Shown: positions 1-5,265 of the stretch, piece after piece
Layout: each line of letters starts with the position of its first letter
Position numbering within the stretch: the first letter of the stretch is position 1
NCBI GenBank assembly: GCA_036562625.1
Contig: DATCJV010000013.1
Coordinates: 1 to 5,265, forward strand
DNA length: 5,265 nucleotides
Direction of reading: 5' to 3'
Source of the DNA: DUOH01 sp036562625
GTDB taxonomy: Bacteria > Bacillota > UBA4882 > UBA10575
Notes under the pieces: model-generated
Database searches by the model: none
Seen by the model: only the letters and a program-made list of their open reading frames with translations
What the model was told of the DNA's origin: nothing
Position numbers and translations under genes: made by a program

Positions 1-1813
1 ACGCGCCGCTTATCACAACTTTTTCACCGATCAAGGAATCCAAGGCGGAAGCACCATCACCCAACAACTGGTTAAAAACGGTTTTCTAACTCCGGAACGC
101 TCAATCCTGCGCAAGATCAAGGAGATGTTTCTTGCTTGGAAATTGGAGTTGCATTACAGTAAGGAAGCAATCCTGGAGATGTATTTTAATCAAATTTACT
201 TCGGTCATGGCGCCCATGGGATTAAAACCGCCGCGCAGACCTACTTCGGCAGGCCCCTCCATCAACTGAACCGGGTTGAAATGGCACTGCTGGCCGGGAT
301 TCCCAAAGGACCTGCTTTTTACTCTCCCTACCTGCACCCGGAGGCCGCCAAAGAACGAATCCGCGTTGTCCTGAAGCGTATGGAAAAAGTAGGTTATCTC
401 AGTGAAGCGGAAGTCCGGGAGATTATGGAGGAACCCCTGCGTTTACCCGGCCGGTCGCACAGGCGGCGCCAGGCGCCATACTTTTTAGACTTTGTCCTGG
501 AGGAGGCGGCCGAAAAGCTACGAGTCGCTAAAACAGAGATCCCCACTATGGGTCTGCGGATTGAAACCACGCTCTCCCTCCCCTTCCAACAGGCGGCGGA
601 AGAGGCCTTAATCGCCGGCTTGCAACCCTACCAAAAAGGAATTCAACCGCAAGGAGCTCTAATCGCCGCCGACTCTCGAACCGGTGAGGTTAAAGCGCTG
701 GTCGGAGGGACGAATTACAGTAAAACCCCCTTCAACCGGGCGCTACATGCGCACCGGCAACCTGGTTCGGCTTTTAAGCCCTTTGTCTATCTGGCTGCTT
801 TGGAAGCAGGGTACACCTTGGCTTCAACCGTTCCTTGCCGCCCACTCAGCATCAATACACCATCCGGACGTTATGAGCCTACAGATTACGGCAGTCATAA
901 ATATCATCACAAAGAATTAACTCTCCGGCAGGCACTGGCCGAATCCTGCAACATCGCCGCCGTCACCCTCCATTACAAACTGGATATCCTGCCCACAATC
1001 CAGATGGCGCGCAGACTGGGCATTACTTCCCCCATGTCCGCCACTCCTGCCTTGGCTCTTGGCACGGCGGAAGTAACTCCCTTGGAACTCTTGGCGGCAT
1101 ACTTACCCCTGGCCAACGGCGGGTGGGCCATTAAACCATGGACCGTCAAAAGGATCTACGATCCGTCCGGAAAGTTGCTGTGGCAGAGAAAAGAAAAGCC
1201 CCGGTCCGTACTGGATCCGAGACTTGCTTTCCTGATTACTTCAGCCTTAAAAGATACGCTGCAACCCGGGGGTACTGCCGCCACAGCCGGCAGAGAACTG
1301 AAGTTTACGGCAGCCGGCAAAACCGGAACCACTCAGGAAAACAGAGACGCTTGGTTTATCTGTTATACCCCCGCCCTTACCGCTGTAGTGTATATCGGAA
1401 ATGATTATAATCATCCCTTACCGGCTGGTGGAGGGGCTTTAGCTGCGCCAATCGGAGTCAACTTTCTCAACCGGGCTCTGACCGGACAGGTCGATCGTGA
1501 TTTTCCTCTCCCCGCCGGCGTGATCACCCGCCGGATCTGCCGGGAGACTGGTCTCTTGGCCACCCCTAATTGTCCGGCGGCTGAAGAATACTTCCGCTTC
1601 GGTCACGAACCGGCAACTTACTGTGTGACTCATCGCCGTTTAAAACTGCGGGTCTGTGCAAAAAGCGGTCTGCTTCCCGGCGAAAATTGCCGGAATACGG
1701 TAGTCAGAGAATATTCATGGGAAGAATACCCCACCGCCCACTGCACAATCTGTCCACCCTCCCGTAACCTATGGCAGCTACTCTTCGGTGATGTTTTTTC
1801 TGGGAACGAGTAA
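1..1813 (+). CDS. Class A penicillin-binding protein (PBP1A-type), 5'-truncated by the window edge
   Basis: This is a bifunctional peptidoglycan synthase: the GT51 domain polymerises lipid II into glycan strands and the transpeptidase domain cross-links stem peptides outside the membrane. Reading frame starts at base 2 and gives 603 visible residues. GT51 motifs seen are QGGSTITQQ (residues 14-22), RKIKE (37-41, with the second catalytic Glu at 41) and EAILEMYFNQIYFG (55-68). The first GT51 motif (the ED...H Glu), the membrane anchor and the start codon lie upstream, perhaps about 100 residues missing. The transpeptidase shows SAFK (nucleophile Ser256, Lys259), SCN (315-317) and KTGTT (440-444), so it looks catalytically intact. 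The tail carries two similar Cys modules: C513, C524, C541, H544 and C552, C563, C581, C584. The in-frame ATG at 125 is internal, because GT51 motifs precede it without a stop. The TAA stop at 1811-1813 lies in an inverted repeat shared with the convergent gene. The family is certain; which paralogue (ponA-like or other) is not. Confidence 0.96.
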   Translation, partial: RAAYHNFFTDQGIQGGSTITQQLVKNGFLTPERSILRKIKEMFLAWKLELHYSKEAILEMYFNQIYFGHGAHGIKTAAQTYFGRPLHQLNRVEMALLAGIPKGPAFYSPYLHPEAAKERIRVVLKRMEKVGYLSEAEVREIMEEPLRLPGRSHRRRQAPYFLDFVLEEAAEKLRVAKTEIPTMGLRIETTLSLPFQQAAEEALIAGLQPYQKGIQPQGALIAADSRTGEVKALVGGTNYSKTPFNRALHAHRQPGSAFKPFVYLAALEAGYTLASTVPCRPLSINTPSGRYEPTDYGSHKYHHKELTLRQALAESCNIAAVTLHYKLDILPTIQMARRLGITSPMSATPALALGTAEVTPLELLAAYLPLANGGWAIKPWTVKRIYDPSGKLLWQRKEKPRSVLDPRLAFLITSALKDTLQPGGTAATAGRELKFTAAGKTGTTQENRDAWFICYTPALTAVVYIGNDYNHPLPAGGGALAAPIGVNFLNRALTGQVDRDFPLPAGVITRRICRETGLLATPNCPAAEEYFRFGHEPATYCVTHRRLKLRVCAKSGLLPGENCRNTVVREYSWEEYPTAHCTICPPSRNLWQLLFGDVFSGNE

Positions 1814-1898
1814 GCGGACGCCCCCTGCTAGAGGGTCTCCTGCTTGAGCAGGCCTACCTCACCGGGAATTCATAGTGAGGAGGACCCTCAGCTTACTC
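1808..1898. repeat. Outer inverted repeat spanning both convergent stop codons
   Basis: GAGTAAGC at 1808-1815 is the exact reverse complement of GCTTACTC at 1891-1898. The left arm contains the TAA stop of the PBP (1811-1813) and the right arm contains the TAA stop of the minus-strand synthase (1893-1895). The arms enclose the branched hairpin at 1831-1889. Between the left arm and that hairpin are 15 unpaired bases (1816-1830), but only one on the right side (1890). Eight matching bases could be partly chance, helped by both arms holding a TAA stop. Confidence 0.5.
1831..1889. terminator. Branched hairpin between convergent genes, possible bidirectional terminator
   Basis: A 7-bp closing stem, GAGGGTC (1831-1837) with GACCCTC (1883-1889), encloses two hairpins. 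One is CCTGC-TTGA-GCAGG (1839-1852). The other is CCTCAC (1857-1862) with GTGAGG (1875-1880) around a 12-base loop. The result is a compact three-way junction that folds equally on either strand. Its position, between two genes that end toward each other, suggests a shared transcript end. However, neither strand has a run of Ts after the structure, so it is not a textbook intrinsic terminator. It could instead be a 3'-end stabilising fold or a small repeat element. Confidence 0.45.
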
Positions 1899-3287
1899 CG
1901 GCTTCTTCCCGGAGAGTTCTGCCCAGAGCTCAGGACAGACGGTTTGTATCGCTTCCTCCAACTCCTCGTCACCAATTACGGTATTACGGCCTTCTTGATA
2001 CTGCCGGTCCACCCATTCCTTCAGCGGCTGTAAACGGGGGTCTTTCTTATCTAAGGCCTGTTCTTCTTTTAAGTTAAAATACTGATTGATCCAGAAAGTC
2101 AGTCCGGCAATTCCCGAGTGTTCACTGACAGCCACCACTACCGGCCGATTCAGGATTTTTTCCGTATTAAAGGCGTTATAGATCTCTTCGTCCTTTAATA
2201 AACCGTCGGCGTGAATCCCGGCGCGGGTGAAGTTGAAATCCCTGCCCACCAAGGGTGTCATGGGTGGTATCTTATACTTAATCTCTTTTTTGTAATATTC
2301 GGCGATCTCCGTAATGACCGACGGCTCCATCCCGTCCATAGTGCCACGTAAAGCCGCGTACTCAAAAACCATCGCCTCCAATGGGCAATTGCCGGTTCGC
2401 TCCCCAATCCCAAGCAAAGTACAGTTTACTCCGGAACACCCGTAGAGCCAAGCTGTGCCCGCATTAGACACCGCTTTATAGAAATCGTTGTGCCCGTGCC
2501 ATTCCAGGTTTTCGCTGGGTATCCCGGCGTGATGCCATAAGCCGTAGATGATCCCTGGGACGCTTCGGGGAAGAGCCACTCCTGGGTAGCTGACCCCGAA
2601 CCCCAAAGTGTCGCAAGCCCTGATCTTAATGGGAATTCCGCTCTCATCCGAGAGTTTCTTTAGTTCAATGGCAAAAGGAACCACAAACCCATAAAAATCG
2701 GCACGGGTAATATCCTCCAGATGCACCCGGGGTCTGATCCCCTCCTCCAATGCGGCCTTCACAATAGAGAGAAACTGTTCCAGAGCCTGCTTTCTGGTGA
2801 GCTTCAACTTTTTAAAGATATGATAATCGGAACAACTGGCCAGAATCCCGGTTTCTTTCAGTTTCATCTCTTTCACCAACTGAAAGTCCTCTTTCACCGC
2901 ACGAATCCACCCGGTAATTTCAGGAAACTCATAGCCCAGTTCTAAACAGCGATTTACCGCCTCTTTATCCTTTTTGGTATAAAGAAAGAATTCGCATTGG
3001 CGGATGATTCCTTTGGGTCCGCCCAGTCTATGAAGGAGCTTATACAAGTGAACGATCTGCTCGACAGTATAGGGCTCTCGGGCTTGCTGCCCGTCACGAA
3101 ATGTACTGTCTGTAATCCAAATATTCTCCGGGGGCCGCATGGGGACTCTTCTATGGTTAAACGGGATCTTCGGCACTTCATCATAATTATACAATTGTCG
3201 GTATAAATTCGGTTCTGTGACATCTTGTAAAGTATATTTATAAGCTGTCTGTTCCAAAGTGTTGGTACGCTTATCAAAAATCAGCAT
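1893..3287 (-). CDS. DRE-TIM synthase of the 2-isopropylmalate/homocitrate family, candidate Re-citrate synthase
   Basis: The 464-residue protein belongs to the Claisen-type acyltransferases that condense acetyl-CoA with a 2-oxo acid in the cytoplasm. The barrel begins with TDSTFRDGQQA (59-69; Arg64 and metal ligand Asp65). It continues with HLEDITRAD (189-197), HGHND (264-268; metal ligands His264 and His266) and GERTGN (295-300; Asn300 as fourth ligand, by analogy with LeuA). The communicating region has AGIHADG (356-362, His359). The protein ends about 100 residues after that, so the LeuA leucine-sensing domain appears to be absent. Length and the motif wording resemble, from memory, the clostridial Re-citrate synthase group, which makes citrate from oxaloacetate. 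Homocitrate, citramalate or isopropylmalate synthesis remain possible. I chose the ATG at 3287 over the GTG at 3296 because AGGGGTGA (3293-3300) is well spaced only for the ATG. The gene stands alone with its own promoter and converges on the PBP gene. Superfamily is certain; substrate is inferred. Confidence 0.9.
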   Translation of the reverse strand: MLIFDKRTNTLEQTAYKYTLQDVTEPNLYRQLYNYDEVPKIPFNHRRVPMRPPENIWITDSTFRDGQQAREPYTVEQIVHLYKLLHRLGGPKGIIRQCEFFLYTKKDKEAVNRCLELGYEFPEITGWIRAVKEDFQLVKEMKLKETGILASCSDYHIFKKLKLTRKQALEQFLSIVKAALEEGIRPRVHLEDITRADFYGFVVPFAIELKKLSDESGIPIKIRACDTLGFGVSYPGVALPRSVPGIIYGLWHHAGIPSENLEWHGHNDFYKAVSNAGTAWLYGCSGVNCTLLGIGERTGNCPLEAMVFEYAALRGTMDGMEPSVITEIAEYYKKEIKYKIPPMTPLVGRDFNFTRAGIHADGLLKDEEIYNAFNTEKILNRPVVVAVSEHSGIAGLTFWINQYFNLKEEQALDKKDPRLQPLKEWVDRQYQEGRNTVIGDEELEEAIQTVCPELWAELSGKKPE

Positions 3288-3292
3288 CTTAC

Positions 3293-3300
3293 TCACCCCT
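3293..3300 (-). promoter_or_regulatory. Shine-Dalgarno site that sets the synthase start
   Basis: On the minus strand the sequence AGGGGTGA ends five bases before the ATG at 3287. The in-frame GTG at 3296 lies inside this site, with no room for a ribosome site of its own, so the start is placed at the ATG. Confidence 0.75.
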
Positions 3301-3319
3301 GTGAAAAATTAATAATAAG

Positions 3320-3349
3320 ATTATATCATGGTTCATCTGAAAAATTCTA
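3320..3349 (-). promoter_or_regulatory. Extended -10 promoter of the synthase gene
   Basis: On the minus strand a perfect TATAAT lies at 3325-3320 and is preceded by TGA, giving the TGn extension of an extended -10 element. A weak -35 match, TAGAAT (3349-3344), sits 18 bases upstream. An extended -10 commonly compensates for a poor -35. Transcription would start near 3313, leaving a leader of about 26 bases that contains the Shine-Dalgarno, too short for a riboswitch. The assignment to a housekeeping sigma-A-type factor is inferred from the consensus. Confidence 0.7.
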
Positions 3350-3359
3350 GTTTAGTTTT

Positions 3360-3376
3360 ATGTATAAAGTATACAT
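3360..3376. promoter_or_regulatory. Perfect 7-3-7 palindrome, possible operator
   Basis: ATGTATA-AAG-TATACAT is a perfect inverted repeat with 7-base arms. It starts 11 bases upstream of the -35 hexamer of the synthase promoter, a position used by activators and by some repressors that bind upstream. Arm length and symmetry fit a dimeric helix-turn-helix regulator. AT-rich palindromes can arise by chance, and no regulator gene is visible to pair with it. Confidence 0.45.
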
Positions 3377-3377
3377 T

Positions 3378-3419
3378 CTCGTTGCTCGTGGCTCGTCGCT
3401 CGTGGCTCGTGGCTCGAGG
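3378..3419. repeat. Six tandem 7-bp repeats (consensus CTCGTGG)
   Basis: The units in order are CTCGTTG, CTCGTGG, CTCGTCG, CTCGTGG, CTCGTGG and CTCGAGG. Only the last three positions vary, and the CTCG core is invariant. The array lies immediately after the 17-bp palindrome and outside any gene. Short heptameric arrays of this kind occur between genes in several bacterial groups and are probably polymorphic through replication slippage. Any effect on the synthase promoter, whose -35 is about 30 bases away, is speculation. Confidence 0.85.
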
Positions 3420-3452
3420 GTGAAAGACTCCCTTTGCTGGTCATTTGTCGCC

Positions 3453-3479
3453 GGTAATTTTCTGCGAAGTGAAATTACC
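3453..3479. repeat. Perfect 8-bp stem hairpin in the spacer
   Basis: GGTAATTT (3453-3460) and AAATTACC (3472-3479) pair perfectly around an 11-base loop. No T-run follows on either strand, so it is unlikely to terminate transcription. It could be one arm of a dispersed intergenic repeat. Confidence 0.5.
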
Positions 3480-3503
3480 TCTGCGCCTGAATTTGCGCGC
3501 ACT

Positions 3504-3524
3504 CTGGCGGACAGTTTTGTCCAG
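3504..3524. repeat. Small hairpin with two pairing registers
   Basis: GGACA (3509-3513) pairs with TGTCC (3518-3522) around a GTTT loop. Alternatively CTGG (3504-3507) pairs with CCAG (3521-3524), with the inner ACA/TGT stem retained and three bases bulged. No T-run follows directly. It is short enough to be chance. Confidence 0.3.
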
Positions 3525-3604
3525 CAAGCAAGCCCTGCGCATAACTGTTTTTTCAGGATCGTCCCACCTCGGCCCGGGTGAACTTATTCCTCTCCGGATC
3601 AGGA

Positions 3605-3627
3605 AGAGGGTACCTTCGGTACCCCCT
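3605..3627 (-). terminator. Hairpin downstream of the floA unit, possible weak terminator
   Basis: GGGTACC (3608-3614) and GGTACCC (3618-3624) form a perfect 7-bp stem with a three-base loop. Read on the minus strand it extends to about 10 bp, including one G-T wobble pair. It begins 16 bases after the stop codon of the 179-residue protein, where a terminator would be expected. The sequence after it on the minus strand is pyrimidine-rich (CTCTTCCT), not a clean T-run, so termination may be weak. Confidence 0.45.
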
Positions 3628-3643
3628 GTCGCTAAATCTTTTA

Positions 3644-4183
3644 TTAAATCTTGCGTTGCCAAGGAAGTGTTCTAAAATCCGGTCTGGGTAAGACGTGCGC
3701 CAGAAGCAGAGCCTCCCTTAGTCTGGTCGTGTCCCTCTCCGCTAAAATGTCATTTAGGAAAGCAACTGCCTCGTTCTCTCCGCTCTCTTCAGATTGGCCC
3801 AGCTCAAACTCGTTCTCTTCCGGGGAGAGGGGCCGAGGCTGGACTGTGTCCATCTGCTGCGGGACCTCTTCCTCCGTCTCAAAACCGGAAAGGATCCCTC
3901 CCTCGGTCTCACTTACTATGCTCCGGGCATGAATTTGGCCGCCGCTTTTCGACCCGCTGAAGTTCCGCCCATCCCCGACAGCAGGTTTTTCTGTCTCCGC
4001 TGCTACCGGTCTTTCTTCTTCGACTCCGAAAAACTCCTGAAACTCCCTAACCCATTCAGGTAAGGGAAGATTGGGACGGGGCGCCGGAGTCTTACCTTGC
4101 TTGGGTACGGAGTGCTTTCGTTGCTTTTCCGTGAGGCTGGAGATGATGCTGAAGACAACGAAAATTAGCCAAAGCCATTCCAC
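3644..4183 (-). CDS. Uncharacterised protein with N-terminal hydrophobic segment, coupled to floA
   Basis: I do not recognise a named family. The 179-residue product begins with a hydrophobic stretch (about residues 2-16, MEWLWLIFVVFSIISS), followed by basic residues (KQRK). This suggests one membrane segment or an uncleaved signal anchor with a cytoplasmic C-terminal part. The region 30-42 is proline-rich. Residues about 43-140 are acidic and low in complexity, probably disordered. The C-terminal 40 residues look ordered again: AFLNDILAER (141-150), then a likely helix LREALLLAHVLPRP (155-168) and a basic end. The start is GTG, preceded by a strong ribosome site that abuts the floA stop codon, and only 11 bases separate the two genes. 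Co-translation with FloA suggests a membrane-microdomain role or FloA partner, by inference only. It does not look like the small YqfB that follows floA in Bacillus subtilis. It is very probably a real gene, given the start context and the spacing. Confidence 0.8.
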   Translation of the reverse strand: MEWLWLIFVVFSIISSLTEKQRKHSVPKQGKTPAPRPNLPLPEWVREFQEFFGVEEERPVAAETEKPAVGDGRNFSGSKSGGQIHARSIVSETEGGILSGFETEEEVPQQMDTVQPRPLSPEENEFELGQSEESGENEAVAFLNDILAERDTTRLREALLLAHVLPRPDFRTLPWQRKI

Positions 4184-4185
4184 TG

Positions 4186-4195
4186 CCTCACCCCC
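4186..4195 (-). promoter_or_regulatory. Ribosome site overlapping the floA stop region
   Basis: On the minus strand GGGGGTGAGG occupies 4195-4186, its first G being the last base of the floA TAG stop. The GTG start of the next gene follows after two bases, with the GGGGGTG core about five bases away. This supports the GTG start and suggests ribosomes ending floA can re-initiate here. Confidence 0.7.
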
Positions 4196-5187
4196 TATTT
4201 TTTAGAGTCTTCACCGCCGGGCTGCGGTCTGTGACCGAGATTACCTAGAAATTGGCGCATGGAGGTGTCCGCCTGGATATTCTGCAACTGATAATAGTCC
4301 ATCACCCCCAAACGGCCGGAGCGTAACGCTTCGGCCAGGGCTTTCGGCACCTCGGCCTCTGCCTCGACCACCCGGGCGCGCATCTCTTGCACCATGGCCT
4401 TCATCTCTTGCTCACGAGCTTGAGCCGCAAACCGGCGTTCAGCCGCTTTAGCCTGGGCGATGTTCTTGTCGGCTTCAGCCTGGTCAATCTGGAGGGTAGC
4501 GCCGATATTTCGGCCCACATCTACATCTGCGATGTCAATGGAGAGAATTTCAAAGGCTGTTCCCGCATCCAAACCCTTCTCCAAGACCGTTCTGGAGATC
4601 CGGTCCGGATTCTCGAGCACCTCTTTATGAGTCTCGGCAGATCCAACAGTGGTTACGATCCCTTCGCCCACCCTGGCTATAATGGTGGCCTCGCCGGCGC
4701 CTCCGACCAAGCGGTCGATATTAGCCCTGACGGTCACTCGCGCCTTGGCCTTTAGCTCAATACCGTCCTTTGCCACAGCCGCCACTACCGGTGTCTCAAT
4801 CACTTTGGGGTTCACACTCATCTGCACAGCTTCCAGGACGTTCCTGCCGGCCAGGTCGATGGCGGCCGCCCGCTCAAAAGACAGGTTAATCTCTGCTCTC
4901 TGCGAAGCGATTAACGCATCCACCACCCGGTCTACATTACCGCCGGCCAAATAATGGGCTTCCAATTTGTCGACCGTTACCTCCAACCCGGCTTTAGCCG
5001 CCTTAATTAAAGGGAGTATAATCCGGGAGGGCGGCACTCTACGCAGCCTCATGGTGAAGAGCACCCAAATACTAATCCTGACATCGGCCGCCCAGGCGGA
5101 AATCCACAGCCCTACCGGGATGAAGTTAAAAAAGAGTAAAACAAAGATGACAATAAATCCCAGTAGAAAAAGGGTCATTGCTTCCAT
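4195..5187 (-). CDS. floA: Flotillin-like protein FloA (SPFH/PHB-domain membrane scaffold)
   Basis: FloA (YqfA in B. subtilis) oligomerises on the inner face of the cytoplasmic membrane. It organises functional membrane microdomains and affects membrane fluidity and envelope synthesis. The 330-residue product is practically the length of B. subtilis FloA (331, from memory). Residues about 4-23 are a hydrophobic anchor, and 24-45 remain partly hydrophobic. The SPFH/PHB region spans about 60-230, including EINLSFERAAAIDLAGRNVLEAVQMSVNPKVIETP-type sequence at 99-133. Residues 231-290 are an Ala/Glu/Lys/Arg-rich coiled coil (AEADKNIAQAKAAERR), typical of flotillins, followed by the conserved GVMDYYQLQNIQADT (294-308). 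I chose the ATG at 5187 because AGGAG lies eight bases upstream; the longer TTG-initiated frame to 5235 adds a basic stretch not expected in FloA. It is followed after 11 bases by the unknown 179-residue protein. An nfeD partner gene often sits upstream, but that would be outside the window. No frameshift or missing domain. Confidence 0.97.
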   Translation of the reverse strand: MEAMTLFLLGFIVIFVLLFFNFIPVGLWISAWAADVRISIWVLFTMRLRRVPPSRIILPLIKAAKAGLEVTVDKLEAHYLAGGNVDRVVDALIASQRAEINLSFERAAAIDLAGRNVLEAVQMSVNPKVIETPVVAAVAKDGIELKAKARVTVRANIDRLVGGAGEATIIARVGEGIVTTVGSAETHKEVLENPDRISRTVLEKGLDAGTAFEILSIDIADVDVGRNIGATLQIDQAEADKNIAQAKAAERRFAAQAREQEMKAMVQEMRARVVEAEAEVPKALAEALRSGRLGVMDYYQLQNIQADTSMRQFLGNLGHRPQPGGEDSKK

Positions 5188-5265
5188 CAAATACACTCCT
5201 TTTACGCGTTTTTTACGCGCAGCAAACGCGCGCAAATAATCTTCTATATTATTCTTTTGCTATTC
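5188..5265 (-). promoter_or_regulatory. floA leader with ribosome site and GC-rich hairpin
   Basis: AGGAG at 5200-5196 is the ribosome site that fixes the ATG at 5187, eight bases away. Just upstream is a short hairpin, CGCGT (5205-5209) with ACGCG (5215-5219) around five A residues on the minus strand, in a patch dense in alternating CG (5204-5233). Further up the sequence is AT-rich and contains TAATAT- and TATAGA-like hexamers, but the expected -35 would fall at or beyond the window edge, so no promoter is called. Confidence 0.5.

Larger units (their letters stand above)
3297..3643. other. Gene-free spacer with promoter, palindrome, tandem repeats and hairpins
   Basis: No convincing gene is present in these roughly 350 bases. 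The right-to-left order is: a possible terminator hairpin for the floA unit (3605-3627), a GC-rich patch, a T-run at 3548-3553 not preceded by a hairpin, small hairpins at 3504-3524 and 3453-3479, six 7-bp repeats (3378-3419), a 17-bp palindrome (3360-3376), and the synthase promoter (3320-3349). Open frames across it lack ribosome sites. The density of inverted and tandem repeats is much higher than elsewhere in the window, which suggests accumulated intergenic repeat elements. Confidence 0.7.

Noticed and set aside
125..127. ATG at 125 as the start of the PBP
   Set aside because: The same frame is open to the left edge and encodes QGGSTITQQ and the RKIKE motif before or around this codon, so it is an internal methionine.
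1844..2077. Plus-strand 77-codon frame starting in the intergenic structure
   Set aside because: It lies mostly antisense to the C-terminal part of the synthase, starts in the branched hairpin and has low-complexity Pro/Ser/Arg composition.
3288..3296. GTG at 3296 as the synthase start
   Set aside because: Its upstream sequence leaves no spacing for a ribosome site; the ATG three codons later has AGGGGTGA at good distance.
3378..3419. Heptamer array as a CRISPR
   Set aside because: The units are 7 bp and directly abut without unique spacers.
3548..3553. T-run as a plus-strand terminator
   Set aside because: No stem lies directly before it; the nearest hairpin ends more than 20 bases upstream and no plus-strand gene ends here.
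3441..3662. 73-codon minus-strand frame overlapping the end of the unknown gene
   Set aside because: It begins with TTG, has no ribosome site, overlaps the upstream gene by 19 bases and runs through hairpins; more likely repeat-derived open frame than a gene.
3360..3675. Plus-strand open frames across the spacer (3360-3581 and 3445-3675)
   Set aside because: They cross the palindrome, heptamers or hairpins, lack ribosome sites and show no recognisable protein pattern.
5188..5235. TTG at 5235 as the floA start
   Set aside because: It would add 16 basic residues before the membrane anchor; the ATG at 5187 has a proper AGGAG and gives the usual FloA length.
4387..5239. Plus-strand open frames antisense to floA
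   Set aside because: They mirror the GC- and Ala-rich codon pattern of floA on the other strand and have no convincing starts or domains.

Overview
This window looks like an ordinary chromosomal segment from an anaerobic, Gram-positive-type bacterium, most likely a clostridial Firmicute (Peptococcaceae- or Moorella-like is my guess). The grounds are a FloA-type flotillin of canonical length, a class A penicillin-binding protein with a Cys-rich tail, purine-rich Shine-Dalgarno sites, mixed ATG/GTG starts, roughly balanced base composition, and a DRE-TIM synthase of a type I associate with anaerobes that use Re-citrate synthase. No phage, plasmid, transposase, CRISPR, tRNA or rRNA is visible.

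Layout: the left third (1-1813, + strand) is the 3' part of a bifunctional transglycosylase/transpeptidase whose N-terminus lies outside the window. It runs convergently into a minus-strand gene (1893-3287) for a 464-residue enzyme of the 2-isopropylmalate/homocitrate/Re-citrate synthase family. The 79 bases between the two stop codons are filled by nested inverted repeats that form a branched structure, and the outermost arms include both stop codons. The synthase gene has its own extended -10 promoter, a short leader and, just upstream, a perfect 7-3-7 palindrome that could be an operator.

A gene-free stretch (about 3297-3643) separates the synthase from the upstream minus-strand pair. It holds the promoter, the palindrome, six tandem 7-bp repeats, two further hairpins and a possible terminator. 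The right third is a tight two-gene unit read right to left: floA (4195-5187), then 11 bases later a GTG-started gene (3644-4183) for a 179-residue, probably membrane-anchored protein of unknown function. The Shine-Dalgarno of the second gene touches the stop codon of floA, so translation is probably coupled.

Functionally the window combines cell-envelope genes (peptidoglycan polymerase; flotillin and its possible partner) with one central-metabolism enzyme. The PBP is on the opposite strand from floA, so adjacency alone does not show they work together. I found no clear novel multi-gene system. The most interesting items are the unknown protein coupled to FloA, the synthase's exact reaction and operator, the branched element between the convergent genes, and the duplicated Cys module of the PBP.
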